DNA of 64,000 bases from positions 28,183,785 to 28,247,784 of the forward strand of contig CM055073.1 in the NCBI GenBank assembly GCA_029204045.2, given 5' to 3'. The number at the start of each line of letters is the position of its first letter. Within the stretch, counting starts at the first letter, position 1. The translations under genes were made by a program, and so were the position numbers. Source of the DNA: Tillandsia leiboldiana. Taxonomy: Eukaryota > Streptophyta > Magnoliopsida > Poales > Bromeliaceae. Positions 1 through 11,065 of this stretch are shown one piece after another. The notes beneath the pieces are model-generated. The model saw only the letters and a list, made by a program, of their open reading frames with translations, was not told where the DNA came from and ran no database searches.

Positions 1-772
1 TTGGTTAGATTAAAAATTGAATTTACATATTTACCCTTTCCATATTATATCTTTATCTAATATGTGCAGGACCCTTTCTTCTTCTCTTTCTCTTGTGAAG
101 CCCACCTTCACGCGATGCCTCCCGCGATGGCGCTCCCTCCCGCGATGGCGCTTCCTCCCGCGACATCAGCAGCGAGTTAACCTTTCTTCTTCTCTTTCTC
201 TTCCTCTCTTCCCATTTCCCTTCCTTTTCCTCTTCCTCTTTATCTTCCCATCCCCCTCTCCCGCGCCGGTCCGGTCGATCCCGCGCTCGTCGAACAGGTG
301 CGGGAGGTCGCCGCGTGCGGTTTCCTCTACTTTAAAACTGCTTTTTTAGTGGGTTTTTTGCCATTTGGAGAGGTGGGTTCCTTGGAAAACCATGCTAGGT
401 TGATGATGTTCACGTTGAGAGGTGGGTTTTTTAGTGGGTTTTTTGCTCTAGTTTAGTTAAGGTTAGGTTGATGATGTTTTTTAGTGGGTTGAGAGGTGGG
501 TTTTTTAGTGGGTTGAGAGGTGGGTTTTTGTTGTGTTAAGAGTGAACTATAGAAGCTCAAACTGATTGCATTTGACAGTTCATATTTGTAATGTGATTGA
601 ATGTTTGGAGTGTGAAAGAATTATATCATCCATTTTATTTGAATCTGCATACAAAATAACCATTTGGTTTGTTTAGTTCAGGTTGATGATATTTTTTTTT
701 TCTTTTTTTCTTTTTTTATATAAGGTATTTTTCTGTTTGGAAAACTATGCTAGGTTTTACATAGATCAAAAG

Positions 773-810
<38 letters not shown>

Positions 811-1080
811 AAAAAAGGATTATTTTGATGATAGAATTTTATGATTTTTGGAGAGGGGCATTTTTGTAACAAGTATAATGGTATTGCTTTTAGAGGGATA
901 TATTTGTAAGGGTGCAAAAAAATCATTTCACATCGAATCTGTTAAAAAATAAACAGATTCCAAACGGGAATTAACCAGAGGGGCATATTTGAAGAACTTT
1001 GGATTTTTGAAAGGATAAATATGAAAAGTTGAATTTTGCAGGGATATATTTGCAATTCGACATATTTACAGGAACATGTA
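1..1080. other. AT-rich intergenic DNA, no gene
   Basis: There is no convincing coding region. The start holds a CT-rich low-complexity stretch (about 60-250). About 340-530 has short imperfect direct repeats built on a 'tttagtgggtt' core alternating with 'gagaggtggg'. A 35-base poly-A run lies at 773-807. The remainder resembles the 'gggcatttttgtaac'-type spacer that is common between plant genes and transposons. A 110-codon frame near the start is only low-complexity Ser/Leu/Pro translation and is not called. Confidence 0.5.
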
Positions 1081-1093
1081 TGCAATTAACCCT

Positions 1094-1118
1094 TATATAT
1101 ATATATATATATATATAT
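1094..1118. repeat. (TA)n microsatellite
   Basis: Pure TA dinucleotide run. It is followed at 1134-1154 by a 21-bp palindrome (arms tacacccctt / aaggggtgta), which may be a remnant terminus of a foldback-type element. Confidence 0.8.
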
Positions 1119-1340
1119 GGAAATGTCTATTGGTACACCCCTTTAAGGGGTGTAGATCGTACAGCCCGTTGATGGACGGGTTGGATTAAAGTGCATAGTA
1201 AGGAGGTGATATTTTCACTCCTAATTTTACAGATCATACTCTTTCTCTCCTTTTATTTCCCTTTCTATTCAGAGCACCCTACCCTCTCCTCCCGCTCTCT
1301 CTTTCTCTCTCTCTCTCGAGACGACAAGTCTCTCTCTCTC

Positions 1341-1395
<55 letters not shown>
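1341..1395. repeat. (TAA)n-(TTA)n inverted microsatellite
   Basis: A TAA trinucleotide array runs directly into its complement TTA. This makes a near-perfect AT-only inverted repeat that could extrude a cruciform. A CT-rich tract precedes it (about 1295-1340). Confidence 0.85.
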
Positions 1396-1620
1396 GTTAT
1401 ATTTTATTTAAATTTAAATTATTTAGAAAGTGGGTCGGAAGAAAAAAAAATTCTCTCATAATTAACATATAAACTCATATTAATAACATTAAATTATCTT
1501 ATCTTTTCTAATTTATTTAATTTATTCAAATAAGGTTAGATTGGGGATTTTTTTAAAAAGAAGGTTAGATTGAAAAAAAAAATTTTAAAGAAGGCTAGGT
1601 TGAGCATTAGTTCGATTTAG

Positions 1621-1740
1621 TAGCGGTACAAATGGGAAACACAATCATTGTACCGGTACCAAGGATTTAGTACCGGTACTAATGGGAAACACAATCCTTG
1701 TACCGGTACCCAGGATTTATGTACCGGTACAAATGGGGAA
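1621..1740. repeat. Imperfect repeats around gtaccggtac palindromes
   Basis: The self-complementary core gtaccggtac, or a one-base variant, recurs about five times in 120 bp. It alternates with 'aatgggaaacacaat'. Short, clustered, inverted or direct motifs like these resemble the subterminal repeats of CACTA-type DNA transposons, but I cannot find matching termini, so the assignment is tentative. Confidence 0.5.
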
Positions 1741-1789
1741 ATGGGGGCGTTTTAGAAAAAAAGAGAGAGAGTGGGTGTGAGCAGGGAAG

Positions 1790-1971
1790 AGGGTGTAAGT
1801 TTTCTACCGTTAGATTTAGTTTTTTGATTAATTTTATTTTTTAGATCATTCTATTCCACCAACCACTGACTTAATCCAAAAAGCTCATTATCATTATAAC
1901 CACATATTTTTTCATTCGATGGCTAAAAATCTATAAGCATCCATAACTTTGTACTTTTAAAATTAGAAGAG
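1790..1971 (-). mobile_element. MITE remnant, family M1 (copy 1)
   Basis: The segment contains the same motif series as 4541-4765 and, in reverse complement, 55171-55388: 'ctaccgttagat', then 'tattccaccaacca', then a 'tccattcratgg'-like block. This defines a dispersed non-autonomous element. The left terminus is not clear here. The copy ends next to the target site of the foldback MITE that follows. Confidence 0.45.
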
Positions 1972-1980
1972 TTCAATTAT

Positions 1981-2151
1981 GAGAAGTGCTAGGTGTACAC
2001 CCCCAAATGGGGTGTACATCCTACACCCACCCATCCTAGGGTGGGTACTCATCCACTCGTCACTCGATGTGACGAGTGAAATTCACCCACCCCTAGGATG
2101 GGGTGGGTGTAAGATGTACACCCCAAATAGGGTGTACATCTAGCATTTTCC
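1981..2151 (+). mobile_element. Foldback MITE, Mutator-like (copy 1)
   Basis: A 171-bp element that is almost entirely a palindrome: about 80-bp terminal inverted repeats (gagaagtgctaggtgtacac at the left; the right end reads ggaaaatgctagatgtacac on the other strand) around a short centre. It is flanked by an identical 9-bp direct repeat, ttcaattat, at 1972-1980 and 2152-2160. A 9-bp target duplication is typical of Mutator-like elements, so I infer a non-autonomous MULE. It has no coding capacity. Confidence 0.8.
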
Positions 2152-2154
2152 TTC

Positions 2155-2157
<3 letters not shown>

Positions 2158-2227
<70 letters not shown>
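2158..2227. repeat. (TA)n microsatellite
   Basis: About 70 bp of TA dinucleotides abutting the right target duplication of the foldback MITE. Confidence 0.9.
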
Positions 2228-2230
<3 letters not shown>

Positions 2231-2652
2231 AAATTTATATTTTTTCAGAAGCATAATTCCAACTAAATTTATAATTTTTTTATTATTAGATTTGCATTTA
2301 GATTCATACTAAAGTACAATAGTACTAACCTAAATACAAATCTAATAGTAAAAAAATTACAAATATAGTTGGGCTTCTGCTTAAAAAATATGAAAATATG
2401 AGAACAAAGAAAAATAAGAAAAAATGAGTGAAAATTTCTATTAAAAATTCATCGTAAGTAGTTGTTTATTTTCTTATATTGCTATTATCTTCTTGTGTTG
2501 TTAAATTTTTGCTCAAAATATTAATCAAAATAAATATTAATAATTATTTTTACTATATTTGTAAGATAGAGGCGATTAAAATTGTCTGTACATTGTGCTG
2601 GAGCATAATAATAATTGTAAAGGTGATTTAATCGTCTCTACTAAATTAATAT
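2228..2652. other. AT-rich DNA with 'gaggcgatt'-type motifs
   Basis: No gene is seen. It contains an inverted pair of ~60 bp (about 2265-2310 against 2325-2375, both reading 'atttgcatttagattc' or its complement). Short motifs 'gaggcgattaaaattgtctgtac' and 'gtgatttaatcgtctctac' resemble the subterminal motifs of plant CACTA elements. Related motifs recur at 2880-3090 and around 4130-4200, so a decayed larger DNA transposon may span this area. This is inference only. Confidence 0.35.
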
Positions 2653-2824
2653 AGAAAATGCTAGATGTATACCCCCAAATGGGGTGTACATCTTACACCC
2701 ACCCCATCCTAGGGGTGGGTGAATTCCACTCGTCACATCGAGTGACGAGTGGATGAATACCCACCCTAGGATGGGTGGGTGTAGGATGTACACCCCATTT
2801 GGGGGTGTACACCTAGCACTACTC
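2653..2824 (-). mobile_element. Foldback MITE, Mutator-like (copy 2, inverted)
   Basis: The reverse complement of this 172-bp segment matches 1981-2151 almost base for base, with only a handful of differences. It therefore belongs to the same foldback family in opposite orientation. The flanks are AT-rich (attaatata on the left, tattattat on the right) and do not give a clean 9-bp duplication. Confidence 0.75.
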
Positions 2825-3090
2825 TATTATTATTAGATTAAAAATACAAAATAATAAAAAAATAATTAAAATAAATATTGGGGCGCGTGAATCTGCCTCT
2901 ATATATATCGCCTCTATACTCAATTAATATTTGTAGAAGCACTTCAAATAGTCTCTACATGTTAAAATGTATAGTGACACTTCAAACCATCTTTATATTA
3001 TTATTAGATTAAAAATACAAAATAATAAAAAAATAATTAAAATAAATATTGGGGCGCGTGAATCTGCCTCTATATATATCGCCTCTAAGA
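2824..3090. repeat. Direct duplication of a ~92-bp block
   Basis: A ~92-bp block ('ttattattagatt' through 'tatatatatcgcctcta') occurs at about 2825-2918 and again at 2997-3088 with near identity. An unrelated ~80-bp spacer separates them. It looks like a local segmental duplication or subterminal repeats of an older element. Confidence 0.7.
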
Positions 3091-4540
3091 GACTATTTGA
3101 TTACACACTTTTACAATTGTACTGTAATTATAAATGCATACAATCTTAATTCATGTGTTTGATTTAATACAGTTGAGTCCAACTACTGCAGTAATAATTA
3201 CACAAGAAAATTTAAATGTTGCAGTTGGAACTACATTCAAATTGGATGCAGTTCCAACGGCATCGGTTGGTAACGGGTAGGATCACCAACTAATTAACAA
3301 TAATAAATAAATAATATTTACTTATTTATAGATAAATAAAAATATTTGTAAATAAATAAATACTAATAAAAATTTTTAAACAATACAAGATTTGTGTAAA
3401 AAACTTAATTTTTTTAAAAAATTAGTTTTATTAAAAATATAAAAATTAGTTTTATTTTAAAATTTTTATAAAATATGATTGTGTATGTTAACTTAATAAG
3501 TTTTAATTAATTATAATTATTAAATTTGATAAAAAAAAATAAAAGAATCATAATAAGTTTTTTAAGTTTGATTTATATATTAAAATTAAATAGATTAAAA
3601 ATTTTAAATTGAGCCATTTAATAAGTTGAAAAATTATTGAAAAATATTTATCTACTTATTTATTTATAGATAGTAAGCTTAAATAATTAATAAAATTATA
3701 TGATTATACGGGGCTCATCTACTAAAAAAAATAATGTGTGAATTTTTTTTTTTGGTACCATCACTAAATTGCTATTTTTTTATATTTTATATACACAATT
3801 ATTTATAAATATATATTTTATAATATTAATTATCATCTATAAATATATAAATTTATAATAGGTAAAATTATAAATATAAAGTTTCAATTAATAATTAAAA
3901 AATTACATAATTATTTTATATTTATGGAAGATAATCTAATCTCTCTATATAAAAGATGATAGAATTTACCAATACAAATCACAAATACAAATCTCGACTA
4001 CACCAGTCGCAACTATATAGAACCAAATAAATCGTGTAGTTATAATTATATCATTTGCAACTGCACGTATTTTTAACTATACTATTTTTACAACTATATT
4101 CAACCAAACGATTCCTAACTACTCTCGGTGTCCGTGGCGGTGGTAGAAACCGCCTCTACGAATCTCTACAATAACTAAAAACCGTTTCTATGATGTATTT
4201 TCTTGTCATGTATCATGAATGTTGTTGTAAGTATATCATGATTTTGGCGCATATCTATTTTTTTTTCAAAATATTTTACTATAATAATAATATTCTTTTC
4301 AAAACCTTTTTCTACTCTTAAATATAGTTTCAAAGGGCTTTTGCTTAAATACCCTTTATTGCTATTTAATTTTTTTTAAATTTATCTCTCTGTTTTCAAA
4401 ATACCATTCCAAACTCTAAATTCTATTAAATATATTTTGTAATATATTTTTAAATTTTTGAAGGGTACATATATTAGATATGTTTCTAAGTTTCTTACTT
4501 TTCAGATTATCTAAAACTTATATGTTGACTAATAACAATG
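3090..4540. other. AT-rich intergenic DNA with hAT-like ends
   Basis: There is no coding region. Two stretches (about 3085-3260 and 3985-4112) contain 'ttgatt...caattgtactg' and 'caaccaaacga' motifs. These resemble the ends of hAT-type MITEs, as seen more clearly at 6457-6832, so a decayed element of ~1 kb may lie here. The rest is A/T-rich with many short runs. Confidence 0.3.
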
Positions 4541-4765
4541 AGTCCGGCTATAGTGCGGGTAAAAGTACAAATTATTTGGTACTGGTAAATTTTTTACCGT
4601 TGGATATATCCCTTTAATCAATTCCATACCGTAGATCATATTATTCCACCAACCATCCCCTAAATTCAAAAGGTCCACTATCATTCTAACCGCACATATT
4701 TCCATTCAATGGTAAAAAATTTACGAGCACCAATGACTTAGTATTTTTAAAAACATAAAAGCTCA
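4541..4765 (-). mobile_element. MITE, family M1 (copy 2)
   Basis: Starts with agtccggctata and contains 'ttaccgttggat', 'tattccaccaaccatccc' and 'tccattcaatgg'. These blocks appear in reverse complement in 55171-55388. The element is ~225 bp, non-coding, with imperfect inverted ends. The right boundary is approximate. Confidence 0.6.
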
Positions 4766-4817
4766 ATTCAATAACTATATATACAGAACAAATTAATGTT
4801 GCTAATTTAAAAAATAA

Positions 4818-5199
4818 GGCTAAATTACAGAAAACCTTCATGTAATATTCCGCTTTTTCACTTTGCCCTCCTGTCTTTTAAAAGCCTACATTTTGTCCCC
4901 TCGTAATTACCGAAATATGCATTTACCTCCGCCGTTACCATTCCGTGAGTAAACCGTCAATTTTTTAAAAAATATTATTAGATATACCCAAAATACCCTT
5001 CAAGAATGGCGGAAAATAAGTTAAAATCTATTCTCTCCAATATAAGGTAAGGACATTTTCGTCAATTTACCTCATCCGTTAACGCCGTTGTTCCCTAAAG
5101 ACAATTCGGTAATTACGAGGGAGCAAAATGTAGGCTTTTAAAAGACAGGGGATAAAATAAAAAAACGAGATATTAGAGAGAGATTTTCTGTAATTTAAC
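4818..5199. mobile_element. Mutator-like MITE with ~95-bp TIRs
   Basis: The left end (ggctaaattacagaaaa) and the right end read on the other strand (gttaaattacagaaaat) begin ~95-bp imperfect inverted repeats that share 'gtcttttaaaagcctac' and 'ctcgtaattaccga'. A 10-bp direct repeat, taaaaaataa, flanks it at 4808-4817 and 5200-5209. Element length is 382 bp with no coding capacity. TIR length and duplication size suggest a non-autonomous Mutator-like element. Confidence 0.7.
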
Positions 5200-5209
5200 T
5201 AAAAAATAA

Positions 5210-6456
5210 AGTATCGATTTTCTAAAAAAAAATTGGACTGGCCACAGCCCAGCCCCGACTAGAGGCCGTGCCGACCCATGGTTCGAAAAAAGGTGGCCCA
5301 ACCCAGCACGACATCGCGCATGGATCCACATTGACCGCGCACTAGGTCACTCCCAGGTCCTTTTCGATTAGAAAATTAAATACGTTACGGTGCTCGGCAC
5401 AGCCCACATTACACCCCTACCAATAAGCTTTCGATCATCGCATCGAAAGACATTGAGTGAGGAGATCACAAGGCCGTACACAAAGCTCAGGTAACACAAG
5501 TTGGGGGCAAAACCTGGTGCTTCTCTAATGATCCGCACATGCTGCAGGTGAAAGCTGGGAGCTCCAAAAGTGCCTAAAAAATCTTACCCATGTGAAATTC
5601 AGCATGGCATGCAATAATTGTATGTAGAATAGTAAGTAGATAAGTAAAGTAATAGCCAAGTGTGTAGGCTAAAGTTTTTGAATTGGATGAGTTTTAGTAG
5701 ATTTGCCATTCTGTGGAGCCATGTAAGTTTTGGGTTGAGTCTAGATTTTTCTATAAATTTGTATTAGAGTTGATGGTTCTAAACTTTTCAACAACTTTTT
5801 AAGCAGTGTGGGTGTAACTGAATAAGTTAGGGGGCCAAAATATATTTAAATAAAAATTTTAGTGCATTATTAATTTTTTTTTTAAAAAATTATTAATTAA
5901 TAATTAATATAAAAATATTAATTTTTTAAAATTTAAAAATATTTAATATTTAATTATTTTATTTATATTATTTTATTCAAATAACTAAAAATTTTACTAA
6001 ATATAACCGTAATTCAATTAGATCAATGACTTTAGCTAAAAGATCTATTAAATTTAGTATAATATTTTATTAAGTTAAATAAAATAGCTTATCAAAAATA
6101 GTTAGAAATTTAAAAATATGAAATAAAAAATTTGGAGTTAAAATATGTATTTCAAATAACTTGTAAGTACGAGACTCCTAATATATTTCCATCTATTTAA
6201 AAGGTATACAAATAAAAAATAAAGAAAATTATGTTGACACAAAAATAAATATTAAAAAGTTGAGGGGGGTCATTATTATCTAAAAGAGAGAAAATGATAA
6301 ATTAGTATCAAGGACTATTGAGTAATATTAAAATGTTGAGGGGGGTCATGGCCACCTTGGGTCCTACTATGGCTTCGTCCCTGCTTACATCAACAGAAGA
6401 TCTGTGAATAGTGATCGAGTTGGACATGGCATAGTAAGAAATAATCGGTGTGCATT
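5210..6456. other. Intergenic DNA, possible DNA-transposon end
   Basis: No gene is seen. A GC-richer patch (5230-5420) interrupts AT-rich sequence. Around 6260-6395, 'gttgaggggggtcat' occurs twice and the second copy runs into 'ggcttcgtccctg', which resembles the 3' terminus of a common class of plant DNA transposons ending in (C)TCCGCCCCTG. I cannot find the partner end with confidence. Confidence 0.3.
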
Positions 6457-6832
6457 AAGGCGTTGTTTGGTTGCATGCAGTTGCAGTTGCACTGCATTTG
6501 TAACTATATGCAGATACAAATTCAAATCCAATGTTTGGTTTGATACGTTTGAATCCAACTACCGCAATCGAAACTGCATAAAGAGATTCAATTACAGTAG
6601 TTGAAACTACACTCAAATTGATCGCAGTTTCAACTATATGAGTTAGAGAGAGTAACTTTAAATAAGAGACAAGTTTACTTGCCTAATCACTATCTAAATA
6701 AAAAATATGTTTCCTTTCTACATTGGAGGTCATATCACCATTTGTTAATTTTACAAATGCAACTCTCAACTATATTCAACCAAATGATTTGTTTATAATT
6801 GCAGCATTTTCTATTAATGCATCCAACCAAAC
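6457..6832. mobile_element. hAT-like MITE remnant
   Basis: The left end 'gcgttgtttggttgcatgcag' and the right end 'gcatccaaccaaacg' are imperfect inverted repeats. The interior is AT-rich with repeated 'gcagtt(g)caact' motifs. The size (~375 bp) and the 'TTTGGTTGCA' ends fit plant hAT-type MITEs. The flanking 8 bases (gtgcatta and tgtacata) do not match, so the target duplication is not confirmed. Confidence 0.45.
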
Positions 6833-6924
6833 GTGTACATATATAATCATTACTGTTGCATCTCCAATGTATGCATCGCTAATTATACTATATTTCTAAT
6901 TATCTATATATTACATATACTTCT

Positions 6925-7390
6925 GTGTCCGTGTCGGACACTCGCATGTCCGATATAGACACTCTTTGGATGCGTGTTTAATACCGAACTATAGTGCATA
7001 CAATTAAAAAAGTATATATATATTTTTATTTTATTTATTTATACATATATAATGTGAGATGATAAATATTTTAGCTTTTTAATGAGTATATACAATTTTT
7101 TTTTGAATAATATAAATAAATTATGTGTGGTGGAGGATTTTTTTCTTAGAATATATGAATTATCAATAAAAAAATTAATAAATTTTCATTCGTATGTAAA
7201 ATATAATAATATTTTATCCAAATGTATATTTTATATATAATAAACATATATAATTATATTAATAATATTATATTTTATTATCTGTATTCATGTCGAACGT
7301 GTCCGTGTCTTAATTTTTTAAAAATTACTGAGTCGTCGTGTCCAAATCGTGTCGTGTTCCGTATCCCGTATCGGTATGTCCATGACGCTT
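6925..7390. repeat. Putative MITE or SINE-like repeat with 'gtgtccgtgtc' motifs
   Basis: 'tctgtgtccgtgtcggacac' and 'atgtccgatatagacac' near the left, and 'cgtgtccgtgtcttaatttt' then 'gtcgtgtccaaatcgtgtcg' near the right, are short, partly inverted motifs bracketing ~350 bp of AT-rich DNA. This layout is typical of a plant non-autonomous repeat. Exact borders are not resolved. Confidence 0.35.
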
Positions 7391-7794
7391 AGCTAATTAC
7401 ATACAATCAAATGACCTCTAAGAAGAGATAATCATGTCGTTAGCATAAGGAGATGTGGAATAGACATGCATGCAAGCTCATCAGATGAGGGGGTTCATGG
7501 CTACACATAAGAATGAGTTTAACTTTTTGCAAATAATGTCTTCATAGTTTTTTTTTTTTTTTTGGATCTTAGTTCTAGTTTGACATTTTGGAAAGAAAAA
7601 TAACTAATTGTGGCTTACAAAGTTAACTCATCACGAATCATCACAAGCATTTTACTCGTAATATTATCTTCTACTAAATTACCAAGAAGCCAATGCTTTG
7701 AAAAGCATAGTCATGATCTCCCTTGCATAATATAAACTAATGAAAATTCCGCTCACAAACGTAGATCCTTCAATTTATATATGTTACGAACCAA
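7391..7794. other. Intergenic DNA, nothing recognised
   Basis: AT-rich non-coding sequence with a short T-run near 7550. No ORF, repeat or structured element could be supported. Confidence 0.4.
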
Positions 7795-8926
7795 ATAACA
7801 CCTTAGCACCTAAACTTACAATGACTAAATGTGACATCTCAGTTCTCAGAGAGCCACTCATTTTAAAACTATTCTAATCCTACACTCGCTTAACCCTCCT
7901 AACTTTTTTGGCCTAACTGCTACTCCAAATGCTATAATCGAATTAAAGGGTTTAGCCATATTATATATTATATATATAACTATTCTAAATAACACCTTAG
8001 CACCTAAACTTACAATGACTAAATGTGACATCTCACTTCTCAGAGAGCCACTTATTTTAAAATTATTCTAATTCTACACTCGCTTAACTCTCCTAACTTT
8101 TTTGGCCTAACTGCTATTCCAAATGCTACAATCGGACTAAAGGGTTTAGCCATATTATATATTATATATATAACTATTCTAAATTCTGAGAGTGTCACAT
8201 TCCTCCCCCCCCCCCCCCCTCATCTTTAAATCCTAAAGTTCTCATCAGGTTTAATCACACTCACAACTATCAGGCGATATAAGACTCTTTTCGCTAGACT
8301 TAGCCAAACCTATAAGGAGTCACGCCCTACTCACAACGATCATCAGCCGAAGAACCACGCTATGCCCATTGTATGACCTTAATTTAGCTGAGAATCATTT
8401 CACACTTCTACCTTGGTGATTCGCTCTAATACCAATTATGACGCCCTACTTTCTAGGGAACTCACCCATTCTAAAACCACTCTAATCCTTCGCTCACTCA
8501 AGCCTCTTAACCTCTTAGGCTCAACCACGACCCAAAATGCTACAGTTGAGTTAAGAGGTTCTGTTTTATTATATCTTATATCTGTTATATTTTATATATA
8601 TGACTATTTTAAATTCTGGTGGTGTCATATTCTACCCTCCTACTCCCACACCTCCCTTCTTTAAGTCCTAAAGTTCTCGTCGGGCTCAATCACACTCACA
8701 ACCATCAAATGATATAAAACTCGTCCCGCTAACCTCAGCCGAACTTGCGGAGTGTCATGCCCCATTCATAATGGATGTTAGCCGGGGTGTCGTGCTATGC
8801 TCGTTGTATGATCCTACATTAGCTGAGACTCATTTCATACTTCCAACTAGTGATTGGCTTCCGATACCAACTATGATGCCCTTCTTTCCAGGAAAGTCCC
8901 CCATTCTAAAATTACTCTAGTCTTAC
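7795..8926 (-). mobile_element. Tandem TRIM array, minus strand (left part)
   Basis: Repeated short LTR units of a terminal-repeat retrotransposon in miniature, all on the minus strand. LTRs lie at about 7830-7988 (partial), 8024-8199 (176 bp), 8437-8629 and 8872-8926 (interrupted). Internal segments of ~240 bp (8200-8436 and 8630-8871) end in primer-binding-site complements (ctaataccaat and ccgataccaac, i.e. degenerate TGGTATCAGAG on the minus strand). The first LTR plus flank (7795-7988) is a direct duplication of 7989-8182. The array is LTR-I-LTR-I-LTR and continues after the inserted solo LTR at 13459. A 15-C run at about 8205-8219 sits at the polypurine-tract position, which is G-rich on the minus strand. 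Confidence 0.75.
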
Positions 8927-10039
8927 TGTAAGAACTTGAAATTTTATAATTAAATAAAAAGGAAAAGAATAAAAGTCTAGTCGATTTTGAATCATGAATG
9001 GCAAGAGTAGCCTCAGTGCCCCTTTTCTGCAGTGTAAATTGCACAGTTAATGGGCCAGAAATATCACTTTTCAATCCGAGCCTGATCTCGAAAATCCGAA
9101 ATCACCAGCACGACTGTCTCGTCGAATCGAGTGAAAACCATATTAAACATGTTCAGATCCGACGGTCGGATCTTCCAGAAATTGACGAAGAAGCGGGTGG
9201 GACCCGCGACTTAAGTGCATAGTGCTTGGGTACTGTTGATGAACAGTAAACCCTAAAATCCAAATACCCTAAGTGCGAACATCAGCCAAATCACTGTCTG
9301 GAAGTCGATCATAGCACTTCAGGTAGTCATTTCGAACGGTTTCGTCATTCTGAACGCAATGGCGCTGACGGAATTTCTGTTTGACGACCCTGGAGTCTCG
9401 AAAAACGCGAAAACTGTATTCCGGAACAGTAAGTTATGGACCGAGTTTTTATCCGGGCAGTTTTTCGAAAATCAGAAATCGCTACCTGATAGGTCTCGTC
9501 GAGCCGGACGTCATGGCGCAGTCTATTTTTCGTTTCGACGACCGGATCGCCTCGAAAAGCGAGAAATAAGGCGAAAAATGTGACTTTTGCACATAAAACC
9601 CTAGATTCATTGCCTCGTTTGCGTGCCAGCCTTTGGGGAAGGACTAGAGTGTGAGAGAAGTTTACAGCGAAGGACCTAGCACCAAATACCAAGGAGTGGA
9701 GGGCTTATTTGGCAATTGTGCCATATTCAAAGTTTTGAAATCCAAAACTCGGTTGGATTTTAAAGCCCGAAGCCTCATCGAGGCTCTCCACCAGTCCCCA
9801 ACAACAAACTCCCTCCTCTCTGCGCACTCCACGCACCGGAGCTCCGCGCCGGCCGCCGCCTCCACGTCGCCGGAGAAGAAGATCAAGAAACATCTTGATC
9901 TCGGGCGACTCGGAAAGAGGGTGACCAAGAAGGGTCTAGGCAATCAAAACTTGGTCCTGAGGACTCCTCCATGAAGCCTCAACCAAGCTGAGGTGACCCC
10001 GGCCCCAGCCGCCGCCGCGCGCCGCCGCGGGAGACTCCC

Positions 10040-11065
10040 TCTCCTTCCAGTTTTCCGGCGAAGGTGAGATCTTGCAACTTTCCTTTTTGTTCTGGAATTT
10101 GGGCATGTTCAGCGTGCTCCTGACATCAAGGCGATCCACCTTGTGAAGCCTGAGCCATCGCCGTCGCCCAGGCTGTCGGCGGGGAGCAACTCATCGCCGG
10201 ATTATCGTTTTTTGACCGGGCGCGGGCGCGGGCTTCATCCGGCCGTCAACCTTCAGATCAACACAGTTGAATCGGTTCCTCTCGTCGACTGCAGCACCAC
10301 CACGAGGTTTGATCACGATCGGATCCAGATCGGGGCCAGACGAGCGTGCCCTAGAAACCCGATATTTGGCACTTTGGCCGACAGCCGCCGTCCGGCGCCG
10401 CCGTGGCCTCCCGTCGCCGGCTACCACTGCACCGAGCTTCGCATCGCCGGGACAGACCTTCTGGTCCAACTTGCTCAGGCTCGGAGCCGCCGCACCGGAA
10501 TCCGCCATTAACGCCCTTGAAGCTCCACCGAGCTTTGCCGGCGACGCCTCGCCGACGCTCCCCGTCGCCGGGAAACTGTCCAGGTAGGCTCATATAATCC
10601 CTAGGAGTCCTCCCATCGCTTTGCATGGCCTTCTTAACGTCGGGTTTTGTACTTGTAGAGTTGCACCCGAGATTAGTTTCAACTCGACCTCCGGCGATCC
10701 CCGCCGCTCCGGCCGCCGGCCAACTGCACAGGTGAGACCTAGATACCTCTCTCATGATCCCCATGATTTTAGCTTTGGGCCAGAGGGGCTCCTGTTACAT
10801 GACTCAAAACTTGCACCCGAGCCACACCATTCGGGCTTGGCTCCGGCCGCCGCCGCCTCCGGCCGCCGGGGCTCGACCCCCACATGGACTAAACGCCTTC
10901 TGGGACTTAATGTGACATGGTGCTCCACTTTGTGGTAGGTCTGAACCTGAGTTGCTCCAAGAACCTCCAACCCGAGCCTTGGTTTGGTTGAGTTGGTGCA
11001 CCACCTTGCTCCGGCCGCTGCTCCGGCCGATCTCAGGCACCCCTCAGGTGAGCCCTCAACTCCAC
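10040..11065 (+). repeat. GC-rich repeated modules with splice-donor-like ends inside the solo LTR
   Basis: Diverged GC-rich modules rich in 'ccggccgccg' follow one another. Four end at a motif matching a 5' splice-site consensus: aaggtgag near 10063, caggtagg near 10582, caggtgag near 10728 and caggtgag near 11046. The last three modules also share 'cacccgag' or 'aacccgag' blocks. The frames are not conserved, so this looks like duplicated leader or regulatory sequence and not protein-coding sequence. Confidence 0.5.

Noticed and set aside
17..349. 110-codon ORF at the window start
   Set aside because: Low-complexity CT-rich translation (Ser/Leu/Pro/Phe) with no supporting context.
6404..6604. 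66-codon ORF
   Set aside because: It overlaps the end of a hAT-like MITE and has no homology signal.
10143..10764. Overlapping ORFs on both strands in the 4.5-kb solo LTR
   Set aside because: GC-rich LTR modules open in several frames; no frame continues between modules.
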